Shown here: piece after piece, positions 11,971 through 24,174 of the stretch | How positions within the stretch are numbered: the first letter of the stretch is position 1 | Layout: every line of letters begins with the position of its first letter | Assembly (NCBI GenBank): GCA_031472005.1 | Contig: PZJY01000002.1 | Span: forward strand, 1,178,001 to 1,242,000 | From: Tetracladium setigerum | Taxonomy: Eukaryota > Ascomycota > Leotiomycetes > Helotiales | DNA length: 64,000 nt | Reading direction: 5' to 3' | The notes under the pieces: model-generated | What the model was told of the DNA's origin: nothing | Database searches by the model: none | The model's input: the letters and a program-made list of their open reading frames with translations, nothing else | Program-made: the position numbers and the translations under genes

Positions 11971-12922
11971 ATGGCATCGAACCTCGCCGGTCAAGACCTG
12001 GCTGCCCGCGAAACAAGCGATACGCTAGGCATCAACCCAGATACGTCGTGAGTTACTCGCAAATTACCCTCCACATTTTTCCTTCTTCCCAATCTTCTCA
12101 ATTAGCTCCTTAGTGGACAAATTTATTGATATTTGCTTCCGCAGAATCCAATTTAGACACTCGGTCGCGAGCACCTCGACAGAGTTTGTCCTCCCCAACA
12201 ACAGGCCGTGGCTCCATAAACTCCCAGATGAGGTACTCGTCAACATCGCCGCACATCTGGACCCCGTTTCCGCCATGTGTTTTGGATTGACGGGCAGAAT
12301 GTTTCATCAGGTCTTCCATGGAGTGATGAATGAGAAATTCATGCTTGACGATTACCACTGCGAGCGACGATACAACATCAGGAAATATCCATTCGATCTG
12401 AGAATGCAAGTCAGCGCCCACGACGAGCAGCACGTCCTCCATGGGTGGACTGAATTCTGGTTCCTCCAAGATTCACTCGATATCGTATGGAGAAAGAACT
12501 TGGGCCAGTTCATTGCAGGCGAGGAGAGTCTTTGGAGAGGCTTGAATAAGTGCATCGGTTGTCACAGATACAAACCTGAACGTGCTTTCTCGGGATTTGC
12601 GCTCGAGAGTGAGATCTTGAGCAACTACGAGAAGAACCTCAAGTTTGTGGGCTACGATGACACCTGTTGGTATAATTCCCAATGCAGCAGATGCAGAGTG
12701 AAGCTTTTGTTGGGCTTGCTGGAGGGGAAAGCTGAGATTTTCGAGGAAGGGCCTTGTCCGTTGGAGGAGAAGAAGTCTATTGGTCTGTTGACTAATGGTA
12801 GATTTGACTCGGAGTCGCAGTTTGATCTTGATGCTTTCAAGATGGTAAACAGGAGGGAACGAGAGCCTATGACTGGTGAGCATGCAACTTGGGAGGAGAT
12901 TTTCGCGAAACTTGAGATTTGA
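11971..12922 (+). CDS. F-box protein with CxxC pairs
   Basis: Two exons, 11971-12047 and 12145-12922, 284 residues. Exon 1 (MASNLAGQDLAARETSD) is joined through GTGAGT...CTTCCGCAG to IQFRHSVAS. An F-box lies at about residues 47-82 (PWLHKLPDEVLVNIAAHLDP, then VSAMCFGLTGRMFHQV), predicting recruitment of a substrate to an SCF ubiquitin ligase through Skp1. The C-terminal half carries CIGCHRYKPERAFS and, about 50 residues on, CSRCR, a possible Cys4 metal site seen in many fungal F-box proteins. The substrate is unknown. The last ~75 bp of the CDS is duplicated downstream (12985-13056). Confidence 0.8.
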
Positions 12923-13056
12923 GAGTGCGATTTTGGGTGGAGGCTGAGAGAGTTGTATGATCAGAACGTCGCAGGTGATAAATGGGAAAGAACCAGAGCC
13001 TGTGACTGGTGAGCATGCAACTTGGGAGGAGATTTTTGCGAAACTCCATATTTGAA
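12841..13056 (+). repeat. Imperfect direct repeat of the F-box gene 3' end
   Basis: The sequence around 12846-12922 (end of the CDS, encoding ...EREPMTGEHATWEEIFAKL then stop) recurs at about 12980-13056. The core, from GAGCCT through GACTGGTGAGCATGCAACTT to GCGAAACT, is almost identical. The copies start about 135 bp apart and the second also ends in TTTGA. Seen directly in the sequence. Confidence 0.85.
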
Positions 13057-16000
13057 ATTAGCTTTTTTTCTTTTTTTTTTTTGGACGCTTAGAGATTATA
13101 TAACGAAGCAACTCCACTCAATCTGTTTGAATTTAACTACTCATCTCCATCGTGAAGTTTGCCCATTATTCGCTTAACAGGATGTTGCGTCGTTCTCACG
13201 TTCAGTCATCGAAGGCCAATCAAACATGTCCACCAAATTACCGTCCCCAATGCGAAAGCAGTAACTATCCTATCCTTATTTTTGGGAGTTGCGGGCTTTC
13301 GTTCATACTATACAATGAATTCTTGACGATGCATGCCAGTATTTGGAGGGAGGAAACACGCCAAAGTGATAAAATGTATACACAACTTTCGTGCACAAGA
13401 TCAAAAGTGCTATCTGAAAGAACGGAGAATATTGCCACTCGCAATGCAAAAAAGGAATACGAAAACAGGAGAATCTACCAACTGGTGCTTGCTAAGATAC
13501 TGTGGCGTGACCCTCTAAGAAATGCTACATTCTCCTCGAGGCATGAAAGGGCAAAAGCAGCAAGCATCATACATGGTTACCATTCCTCCAAGAAAAGCTC
13601 ATCCATTCTTATTTTGGACTGCAAATGGACCAACCTGCAAACAAGGGACGCGACGAGGGACGGGGGAGTAGACTTTGCCGGCTCACCGCCATTAGATCAT
13701 CTGTACAACTCACCTGGGACTATTCGGTAATGATCAATTGGAACCCTACCAAGTAGGATTCTCTTGAATTTTGAAATCTCTTTGCTTTGAATTGGCCGAT
13801 TTAGAAATTACACGCGTGCGTATCTAATGAAAGAATGGAGACTCGTCATACGTCTTGTCACCTTACTTATCTCCCCGTCCTTCCCTTTCCCATGCGGAAA
13901 GCATTGTGCCCGGAGGCTACATGGATATTAAAAATGAAGAATTGAAAAAATGATCGTTCGTCCATCTTACGTTTTACACTCCACAGCAAGTCATATTTGA
14001 TCTATTTTGAGAACCCTCGTTGCTCTTGGCTGGCAACATTCATCATGACCAACTTGAGAAGAACTTGTAGATCGTACTCCGTATAGGTGATGAGATGTTG
14101 GATTGTGTTGGGGTCTGATGTTTTGGAATGTGATCTAATAATAGCATATCGACAAGAAGCGAACAGACACAGTGCCAAGACTCAGATACCAAATGAACTT
14201 CTTACAGTGGTACTGTGAATCTCCCAACTTACCAAGCGCATAGGTAGAATACGGAGAATTCATTCTCTTATGGCAGATTCGAGCCAGTCAAGAGAGATCG
14301 AAATGGGTTTGGTATCAAACCCAGAGAGACAAGGCGTCCTGTGGATCCCCTTTGATAGAAACGGCTCTCCACATTCACACAAACAGAACACGATAACAAG
14401 ACCCTGTCATTGAGATCTGAGACAAGATTCTCGTGTGAAAATGTGCCTGGTGACTGCAGAACACACTGGGAAGCTCGATAGGGGAGATCGCCAGTTGGGC
14501 CAGGAGGTAACCTCACCCTTCTCTCCACGATTCTATTAAAAGACGTTCGCTCGATCCCCTAAACGCCGAGAACGATCACCCCTTGTTCGCTGTACCAAAC
14601 CCTTGGAGAGCTACGGAGAGCAGACCTTCAGGCACCAGCGCTTCAGGTTTATCCATTGAAGCGCCGCTCGTAGGTACAAATGTCCACGTTTTGTGTCGGT
14701 GACCGTAGACCTAAGCGCTCACGACGCGGTTTTGTAGCCTCTCAGCCTTATGATGTTACTTTCTTGCTCTCCGCCTGTAGCACGGCACTTGCAGAGCCAA
14801 CAAAGTCCCATATCCTACCTGGCCGACGCACGCGCCGATGATGTAGAGGTGCAGTGCAGAGAAGGCGAGACGCTGGTCGGGCCTGCTCGTGCATATGTTT
14901 TGAGCCGCTATGCAGGTACAGAAGGGCGACGGAAAGCCTGTCTTGAGCTTCTCTGAAGGGGGTGTCTTCGCTCGATTGGGGCGAATAGGGCAGGAGGAGC
15001 GGTAGAGTATTTGACAGGTAACGGGCAACAGGGCAGGGTCGATGACGGATTGTATTATGGTGTAGGTGTATGTAGTTTGTTTGGCGGGGCTATTTGGTGA
15101 CGATTGTGAAGTTGGTAGAGTTGTTTGGTTGGAGAAAGCCAGTGAAGTGGTGAGCGTTTAGAGGAAGCTTTTGGTGGATCAGGGCGCTTACACGAGTGAA
15201 GAAAGCTCTTCAGAACTGCATCATCCCGTCAATCCCTAGCAGATCTTTACGAACTGTAAATAGATTGCATGCGTTTGCAGGATGAATATCTTATGAGCTG
15301 GTAGGAGTCAATGGGTAAAGATTAATGAGCGAGGAAGTTTGTTTGGATTGTCTGTGTGTTGATGTTGCTGTTGAAGTTGTTGTTGTTGTGTCGAGGAGGT
15401 GGTTGGAGCTCGCTTGGCGACACCACCTGTCAGTCGGCTAATCTTTCCTTGGGTTGTGTTGTGTGTTGTTCCATCTTCTACCTCTTCTTCTACGTACCTC
15501 GATGCGGACAGAATATGCGCATCCAACAGCGATATTAGGGTTCTGTCTAATCTATCGCTCGGATGCCGATCCCCGGCGGATTGATGTTTGGGCAGACTCA
15601 AAGCCAACCGAGTAAATGGATATCATCATCATCATCGGGACAGTACCTCCGTACAACCAGAATCCTCTGTGTAACGATCAAAAACCCACCCAATCCAACC
15701 ATCCATCTACTGAGTACTCCGTAGGTACTGTAGTGCTAGGTACAGTACCTACATGGATCCACAACCTCCAGCATCATGCGAACAATGAAGGAAGCAATTA
15801 GCAATGGTTGGGAGCGGGGAAGTGCGCATCTTTCCCGCGGCACAATTCTGACCGCAAAGGTGGTGGTGGGTGGTCTATCCTCAGGAGGAAATGGTGTGTG
15901 TGTGTTGTGCACACCTGATGCGCCAACCGCGCTTATGAAGGGAACAGATCCTCCTGCTTCCAATTTGGACCCCCATTGAACTGATTTACCTGCTCTAGAC

Positions 16001-16383
16001 GGGCCCATAGCCTCTGTCTAACTTTCTTCCTCCTTTTCCTCAACTCTGTTCCATGGAAATCAATCGCCAGTGCCTCCGTTTAGCCTTGCGCTTCAAGGGA
16101 AGAGACGCTCGGCAGCAGACGCCGGGAACAAGCGACGGGGGGGGGAAGGAAATGGCAGGCAGGCAGGAATGAATGAATGCAGCGCTGTGCAGCGGGCGGT
16201 CAATCTCAACCAAGAAATCAACGAAAGGAACAAGACAAGAGCCCGTTCGTTTCCAGTTCCAAAATAGTCATAATTTCCTGTCCGTCATCCGATCCTTCCT
16301 CGCCAATTCTGATGATGGTCATTCAATCATAAATTAAACTCTGTCCGTTCAGGAGTCAGGATGCTCGAATTGACATGATTCGC

Positions 16384-16405
16384 GAGAGAGAGAGAGAGAG
16401 GAGAC
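16384..16405. repeat. (GA)n microsatellite
   Basis: Uninterrupted GA dinucleotide tract read directly from the sequence. Confidence 0.9.
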
Positions 16406-17718
16406 AGAGAAAGAATACAGTAAAAGAAAGGATCCTCCGGATCTATTCCTGTCGCGGATCCTTGTTCTGATCACATCGGAAAAGGCATGTTTCAGGGAGA
16501 CGCAACAGGGCGGGGGATGGTGATTACGAGGGGGACAACAATTTCTCTACAATCCCTACATCCCGCACCACCACCCTGGCCATCATCACTTCCTCCATGA
16601 ATCTTCATGCGCTGCGGCGGTGGCTGTTCTTCATTTTGACGACGACAGTGACGGCCTTTCCCGAGCAAGCATGAGAGATGTTGGAGATGTTGGAGATATC
16701 TGTTGTTGTTATCGCTCGCTTCGTGAGAGACGGTCCCGATCCAGCCAGATTCAGATCCCAATGCAAGCAGGAGGTTGGCACTTCTACGGTGGGAGGACTG
16801 TACTCTCCTCCGTATCCCGTACCTCAATGATGATGATGCCTGCACAGCGCAGTTGGGAGGGAATAATTTGGGGGAGTGAGTGAGTGAGGGAGTGATACAT
16901 GGAAATATTGGTGCTTAAAAGCCGGCTTGGCTAGGGCTTCACGACGCTGAGTGGGTGCGGCCATGATGCAGCGCGAGAGCTCTCCAGTAGTCCTCCGTAG
17001 GCAGGTAGAGTAGAGTAGAGAGAAAGAGCATCATCCGTACAACGCTCTGGCGACTCTGGCGACTCTGTGAGGGCTTCCAATGTTCCAGTCTGGCCAAATC
17101 GAGATAACCGCCCGAAGCAGAGCAGCGTCGCCGTGACCAATGAAGCGCCAGAGCAGGGATGGCAAGGTAGGTCGCGGCAGTGCTAGTGCTACACGATGTG
17201 ATGGGCTCGATGGGGACTAAAGGGTCTGTGGAAGGCGAGTACCTTGCCATAGCCGCTCAGGTGGCCGCCGCCGCCGGGATGCCTGCTGAAGTTGCTGGCT
17301 GGTCTTGTTTGGTCTGCTGTCAACAAGAAACAACGGGGGGAGGAGGAGGAGGAGAGGGAAGCCAGCGACATGCAAGAAACATGGTGTGCGTGCGTGCGTG
17401 CATTGCTCTCATTTCTTTATCGTTGTGTTGCTCTGCCACCTTTTGCATTCGTTTCGTCGTTTCCTGGAGGGGGAAGGGAATATGCATCTCATCCCAAAAT
17501 GTGACAGAGCGACGACCCCGCGCAACCCATCTCATTACATTATCAGCTCGGGAATCCTGCTCGCGCTTCTGTCTTGTTCCAGTTTGGCTGCTGTACAGTA
17601 CCTGCCAATTGATAAGCCCCGGATGCATCACCACTTGAGTAAGACTCGCTTGAGACTCGCTTGAGATGAGAGAGCAGGCAGATAGATACAGTTTTAGAAT
17701 AGCCTCTCGAGTTCGTAA

Positions 17719-17754
17719 ATGGATGGATGGATGGATGGATGGATGGATGGATGA
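17719..17754. repeat. (ATGG)n microsatellite
   Basis: About eight to nine tandem copies of the tetranucleotide GGAT/ATGG. A related, degenerate GGAT-rich tract occurs at 54340-54510. Confidence 0.9.
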
Positions 17755-19524
17755 TTAACTCCCGAATAATGAATAATGTGTTGTGTTGACCACCTCACAT
17801 AAAACAATAAAAGCAGAATAAGCGCCACGGCAACCAAAGTAAAGTCAACACAACCACAGCCAGAATAATGACTACCTACCTCCTGCCACAACAACACACA
17901 CCACTCGGTATAATTAATCACCGCGTGAAATAAACCATCACAAAACATAAAGTAGGTAGGAAGGATAATGTAATCAGTACCCATCTTCTTCTTCTTCTTC
18001 TTCAACATCTTCATCATCTTCATCCAGCCGAGGATGGAAGCAGAAAAGGCGATCGCCTAAAAAGAAGAAGTGTTCGGTGCCACCACCCACGGCCATGCCA
18101 CACACGCCCATGGGACCCCCGACCGACCTCCGAGACTGCTGATTGAACATTTCCCTCCCGCTTCTCTCGAGTCTCTTCCACAGGGGAGATGTGATGGGGC
18201 CAATGACATTCCCTGCAGGCTCCAATCTGACGCACGGAATGCTAGCTGAAGTTCTTAGCGACGAAATCCCGATAGACGCGGACCAGTAGCAATGACGGTC
18301 CCTCGCTCGCGCTGGAGGCCGCAACAATATATTGGCAGGGCAAGCCCCAAAACCTGCGATCCCTTTTTCGCATCGTTACCATCCCACTGGGTTCTGGAAG
18401 GAAAGAAGGTGTATACAACAAACAACAATCAATCTGTACATGTCGCCGTCGCCATCGCTATCATCAGCTTCACCTCCATCCTGATCACACTCATTCTCAC
18501 TTTCACTTTCACACTTTCACCGCCCGCCCGCCCGCCCGCCAGCCAGCACGAAAGTTCGACAATCTCTCGCGCGTCAGAGCTCCCTCCCTCCCCATTCTCG
18601 TGTTCCACACCTAACTCTCGTTCTCCCTCTCACTCGCTCACTCTCACTCCCACACACTCCTCTCTCTCTCTCCAGCCAGGAGCCTGCTCCAGAAATAGCA
18701 AAAGCCGCGCCCCCTTCTCTCACCCGCTCCAACAACTGGTTGCTGGATATCAAATTCTCACATCACGACAATAATAATCAGCTCGATCTCTCAGCAGCAG
18801 CAGTAGCAGCAGCATCTTCCTCAATCCCTCGTGGCATCCGAGCGATAGGAAGCACTCCGAGCGACCGGTAGAAAGAAGGCCTCGCTGCACAGCAAAAGCG
18901 ACAAGGAGGACGCTGTTGTTTCTAAATTTATCTCCCCCTTCTCTTGCGCCTCTGAACCACGTGAAACGAGTGCATTTCACATCGTTCTTCAATTGCCAGA
19001 ATCGAGTCTGACGCAGCTCGAGGAACCGTCGCAAGATAGACCCAGAAATTCAATTGGCGCTTGGGGCAGGCTTGAAGCATCCGCTGGAATCCGGCCCTCT
19101 TTGTGAGACTTTTCACGGCGTCACCGAGCGCGCTTAATCGCCAATTCGACTCTTCGCATCGCGACTCCTGAGAGTTCTTTCCCTCGCAACTTGACAGTCC
19201 TTTTCACGCTTCAAGGCGGTTCCGACTTTCATTGATCACGGGCGGCGCTTCAGTGTTGGCTTCAGCGTTGAAACGTAGAGGGGACGTACGGCAGGCGCTC
19301 AGGAGCGAAGGCCTTCCACGACCATCTCAGAAACAGACCCATTTGGAAGCCGAAATCTCATGGACACCTGAAACTTCCGCGCATTCTATACACTTTTGCT
19401 TTTGACGTGTTGATTTGATCTCACACGACTTACCTAATATCTCAAGTGAGCCTTCTCGGCTTCACAGTCCCCAGAACCTTCTTTGACCTGGCGAACCTCT
19501 CAACACCATAGTATATCATTCAAG

Positions 19525-21685
19525 ATGAGCAACATCGAGGAACCCCCGAGTGCTGGTTTTACCGCAGTGAACGGCAAGGACGCTGCCCCACCTCTCAGCG
19601 CCAGTTCAGCAAATGCAAATGGTACGAGAAGAGGTTCAGATGAGCGCGCGAATGGCCAGCCGCGCATCTCACCTCCCGGACAGGAAAAACTGACCATCAC
19701 AACAACATCAACACAGAGAGAAGACTGGATCTCAACATCCAATACAGACAGGCATCCATACCAGCCAGCACCATATCCTGACCATGAAGCATCGCACAAG
19801 CGCAAGAGATCGGGTTCAATTGAGCATAACTCATCCTCAGTCAACTCATATCACAGCCACGCTCTTCCTTCCTCGACCAAACAAACGCCAACAACGGCAA
19901 CCATAGAATCAGACACTCCCAGAGAAGACAATCTAAGGTCTGAAAGCCAGTCAGGACATTTGGATTCTCACCACTCAAATGCCCCCTACAGACACTACAT
20001 GCCATCTCCAGCAGACGATCGACACGGAGCATCTGGTCAAGATCAATGGCAGCCTAGACAGTACCAACCACCGTTCATCACATCAGATGAGCATTTGGGA
20101 GAAGTCTTGCAGCGGGCTTCCCAGAACTTGGACCCTCGTCACCATGAATATGCAAGTCCCGGTGATGATGATCGTAGTCCCTACGGCAACCAGTATGATC
20201 GAAGGGAGAACTCTTCAGATCTCAAAAAAAGGAAACGAAATTTCAGTAACCGCACAAAGACTGGTTGTATGACTTGCAGGAGACGAAAGAAGAAGTGTGA
20301 CGAGAGCAGACCCGAATGTAAGTTGGGGAAGGTGATAAGATTGATGTTTGTGAGCCATCTAACACTTGATAGGTAACAACTGCCAACGAGGCGGTTTTGT
20401 GTGTTCAGGTTATTCGCCACGTAACCCTTGGCCAAATACCGAGCCAAAGCAAGCGCCAGTTCCACTGCAGTCAAAGACCGAATATGAGAATTCGCCATAC
20501 TCCCACGCCCCGTACCCTACTGGTCCTGCACTTGGTCCTCATAGCCAAGCTCGCCGCGAGCCGCTGCCTGGATACCGGGGACAGAACCTCCGAGTCGACC
20601 CTCAGCATGGAAGAAATATTGGAGGTACGGACGATGACCAGCCAAGCGCGTCTACAATTCCTAGTGCTTCTGGAGCGAGTCCCGATAATAATCGCTTATC
20701 AGCTATTTCCTACGCTCAACAAACACCAACTCCAGTCACGGCGTCAAGCAGTGCTTATCCTGGACGTCAACTGAAGAGTCCTTATGAGCGGGTTGGTCCT
20801 CTTCATGATCTTTCACGCCAAGATCAGAGGCACGAGTCTGATACAGGAACCCCACAATCTGCAAGTTCCCTCCCGCAGATTCTGCATCCTCAGATGATCG
20901 CAGAGAGTCCGCATGCCAATCCCCAAGTTGCTGCACAGATGGCGCTCTCGAATCTGGCATCTACTCAGCGCATTAGACAAAAGGATGAGATGCTTGCAGG
21001 TCGCCATTATTACCCCTTTGACAAGGAACTTGTTCTTGAGCGTGAGCGTTGTAATGGAGCCTGCTGGCGCTTCAACAACAGCACTAATCCTAACAATGGC
21101 GTGTCTCCCGAAGAGCGTGCTCGCCTGTTTCGTGATATTTTGCAACCGCGAGACCAGGTCATCTCCCCAAGTCAGGCATCTCCCGTCACCCCGGTCGGAC
21201 GTGTTGGTGACAATGTTGTCGTTGAGGCTCCCTTCAACTGTGATTATGGCTACAACATTAGTATTGGCCAGGATGTTGCGATTGGCAAGAACTGCACCAT
21301 TCTGGACACTTGTGATGTGCGCATTGGTGACCGGTGCAACATTGGACCCAATGTCAATATCTACACGACCACGCTACCTATCGATCCCAAGCGAAGGCTG
21401 GGCTCGAGAGGACCAAGCGTCGGAAAAAAGATCACGATTGACATTGATTGCTGGATTGGTGGAGGTGTCACCATCTTACCTGGGCGCACCATTGGAAAGG
21501 GTAGCACCGTGGGAGCAGGTTCGGTTGTTACGAGGGTACGTTTGTTTAACTCTCTTGCTTTCTGATAGTATTACAATAGGCTTACTGACTCTCTTCTACA
21601 GGATGTCCCGCCACACACCGTTGTCTGCGGAAACCCCGCACGGGTGATCCGAGGAGTTAATCACGATCGTGATCACGATGGCTAA
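19525..21685 (+). CDS. Zn(II)2Cys6 / maltose O-acetyltransferase-like fusion protein
   Basis: Three exons, 19525-20317, 20373-21535 and 21602-21685, 679 residues. A long disordered N-terminus precedes a basic stretch and a zinc cluster at about 248-275 (CMTCRRRKKKC, DESRPEC, NNCQRGGFVC; spacing C2C6C6C2C6C), whose last three cysteines lie across the first intron. After another disordered linker comes a maltose-acetyltransferase N-terminal domain (from about 468, EMLAGRHYYPFDKEL) and a left-handed beta-helix of hexapeptide repeats (about 545-679: IGQDVAIGKNCTI, IGDRCNIGPNVNIY, DCWIGGGVTILPG, VGAGSVVTRDVP). The catalytic-type His and an acceptor pocket are plausible but unproven. Domains are clear. 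The architecture suggests a DNA-binding protein with an acyltransferase module, known in Pezizomycotina but functionally obscure. Confidence 0.85.
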
Positions 21686-23199
21686 GAAGTCCACCCACTT
21701 CCGTTGAGAACGAGTTCCTTGCATTATTATTCTGACGGCTTCTCGGGCCCTGGATTTCTCAGTACGAATGTTTAATACCATACCCATTCCTGCATGATAA
21801 CGGCTTTTGCTTGCGATGCCGGGTTGTTCGAAAATTTCATTCTCGGGGATTGGGGATTGCATAGCGTTTTTGACATTTTGCTTTTTTTTTCTTCTTGCGC
21901 GCTCTATTAATATACCACTGGTCGCCGAGGGATTATTATTTTCGTTTGACGATTGCATTGCGTTTCCATTTCTTTCCGTTCTGTTGTTGTGCTTGATGGT
22001 GGCAGCGGCATGGAAAATCCGGATGGACGGGAGGAACGGGCGGCAGGCAATGCCAAAAAAAGCCGAAGGCGAATGAATTGATGAAGTGCGCTGGTAGCTT
22101 TCGTTGGGCACTGTACCTATGTAGGATGAGCGACGAAGGAATGATGTGGCATTAGTAATAATGGAGGATTTCATAACGACTACAAATCAGAAGGATTTTT
22201 CAAGATCCAAAGTGTTTGGTTGAGTTTGTGCTGTAGGTGACTGACTCTCCTCTCGTCTCTTCCTCGCCGCCCCGAAGCTGACGCAGACGGCGGTGGTGCG
22301 TTGGCGTGGAAGTGGCCTCGACAGGACCAAGTGAGTAAGTAGTACCTTAGGGGTAAGTAAGTCGCAGTCCTTTGAAGGATGTCATAACAACGATAGGTTT
22401 TGTGTTGATAATGCATTCAACCATTCTTATATTGTGGTGATGAATTTCATTGTTATTACTATTATTATTGTTATTATTACTACCACTATTCTAAGTTTTT
22501 TTTGGTCCTCCGTCGTTGTGCAACTCCCAGGGGGGCGGCCACACGTGTGTGATGCACATGTGCTTGGGTCCTTCGTGCCAGTTCCCAGTCCCAGCAGCAG
22601 TGGGGAAGGGAACGGGAAAGGGAAGAGAGTCAAGGGGAAGAAATCACTCACTAGGTACTCAGCCATCGCCTTCCAGGAGTGGGGACAGGGACGGCGGACA
22701 GGGACGGGACACAGTGTGTGGGCCGCTTTTGTTGGGTAGTGTACAGTAGTCTGGACTGTACCTGACTGAAGTGCGCAAATCCTTCTTGGCGGCAGCTGCA
22801 GTGGTGGGTTGTTTTTAATTCTTTCTTCTTCTTCTTCTTCAAAGCCACCACCACCACCTTCCTCTTCTCCTCTTCACCTCTTCACCTCTTCGTCACCTCT
22901 GCCACCTATCTCTCTTTTCTTTCGCTTTTGGTTTGTTTGGAATCTCTGTCCTTCAGGTTGTCAACACATTCCTTTCAACAGCATACAAACAACAGCAACA
23001 AAACCACTCTCTTTCCAGTATCTCTTGTGCGCGCAGACAACAGGTTGTTCCCGGTCGCTGCCTTTTCGACCCATCCAAACATTCCCACATTCTTTCTAAA
23101 CATAGAATCAATCAATCACTCACTCACTCAATCCATCTTGCAACCACAACGCCCTCTTCCCCTTCCACTCAACCAAACCCTCCAGAACTCCTCAGCATC
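21686..23199. other. Intergenic region
   Basis: 3' flank of the fusion gene and promoter/leader of the secreted-protein gene. Contains ATT/ATC-rich sequence around 22440-22495, a TTC tract near 22827-22841 and a C/T-rich leader up to 23199. No gene seen. Confidence 0.55.
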
Positions 23200-24174
23200 A
23201 TGAGATCCTCAACCATCATCCTGCCTCTCTTGGCCTCCCTCGCCACGGCTCAACCTCACAAGCACGCCGCCCATCAACATGCGAAGCACCATGAAGCTCG
23301 GGATGCTGCTGTCAAATGGGTGACCGAGTGGGAGTACACCACCGAGGTCATTCCAGTCACCAAAACTATTGTACGATCTTCTTGTCCACGTTGTCCGTCA
23401 CACCCTGGCTAACCCTTCATTTAGTGGGTTTCCGAAGGCTTTGTTGCACCAGAATCCTCTCCCACCACCACCACCGCCATCTCCACCAAGACCTCGAGTC
23501 CTTCTGCCAAAGCCTCCAAGCTTGCCGTAGCTGCGCAATTCTTCCAACCGGATAGCCAGACGCCATCCTCCTCGTCGACTACCTTCTCCACGATTGTGTC
23601 GGTGGCACCAGCTCCCATTCCCACAACTTCAGCTCAACCCATCACCACTACCACCACCATCGCTCCCCCTCCAGCAGCCAAGGCCATAGAGACCAAGATC
23701 TCTACAACCACCGTCGCAGCTCCAGAGCCAATTCCTGTTTCCGTCGACACTCCACCCTCGGTACCAGTCCAAGCCACCACAACCCAGGCACCTGCACCCG
23801 CAGCCCCCGTGGTCTCTTCTCCTAGCACGGGATCCAGCTCTGGGTCTTCCGGTGGTGCATGCTCGGAGGGTAACGCTTGCGAGGGTGACATTACTTATTA
23901 CGATGCTGGACTTGGAGCTTGCGGCTGGACTACCGATGGAGAGACTGAGGATGTTATCGCCTTGTCGCACCTCTTGATGGGAACCCAGTCCAACGGAAAT
24001 CCATACTGCGGAAAATACGTGACCATCACTCTGGGTGGGAAATCAATTACTGCCAAGGTGGTGGACAAATGCATGGGTTGCGAAATTCATGCCATCGACC
24101 TTTCCAACCACGCTTTCAAGCAACTCGAGGACATGGGAGTCGGCCGAACTCAAGCCAAGTGGCACTTCAACTAA
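23200..24174 (+). CDS. Secreted double-psi beta-barrel (expansin/barwin-like) protein
   Basis: Exons 23200-23370 and 23425-24174 (intron GTACGA...CATTTAG), 306 residues. Residues 1-18 (MRSSTIILPLLASLATA) form a signal peptide. A His-rich stretch and WVTEWEYTTEVI follow, then about 140 residues of Thr/Ser/Pro/Ala-rich linker (likely O-glycosylated) and a C-terminal DPBB domain at about 200-306: EGDITYYDAGLGACGW, NPYCGKYVTI, AKVVDKCMGC, IDLSNHAF. The GDxTYYxxGLGACG and VDxCxGC signatures are those of fungal RlpA-like/loosenin-type wall proteins. It probably acts on the cell wall without lytic activity (inference). No carbohydrate-binding module is visible. Confidence 0.85.

Larger units (their letters stand above)
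13057..19524. other. Long gene-poor region and leader of the zinc-cluster gene
   Basis: About 6.5 kb in which I cannot support a gene. An open frame at 13182-13730 (183 codons from ATG) matches nothing I know and has no recognisable neighbour exons. Other frames are short, start on non-ATG codons or run through simple repeats: (GA)n 16384-16405, (ATGG)n 17719-17754, (TTC)n 17983-18002. The last ~1 kb is C/T-rich and probably promoter and 5' leader. Confidence 0.5.

Noticed and set aside
13152..13730. Open frame of about 190 codons after the F-box gene
   Set aside because: It begins on GTG (first ATG at 13182), with no recognisable domain and no supporting exons.
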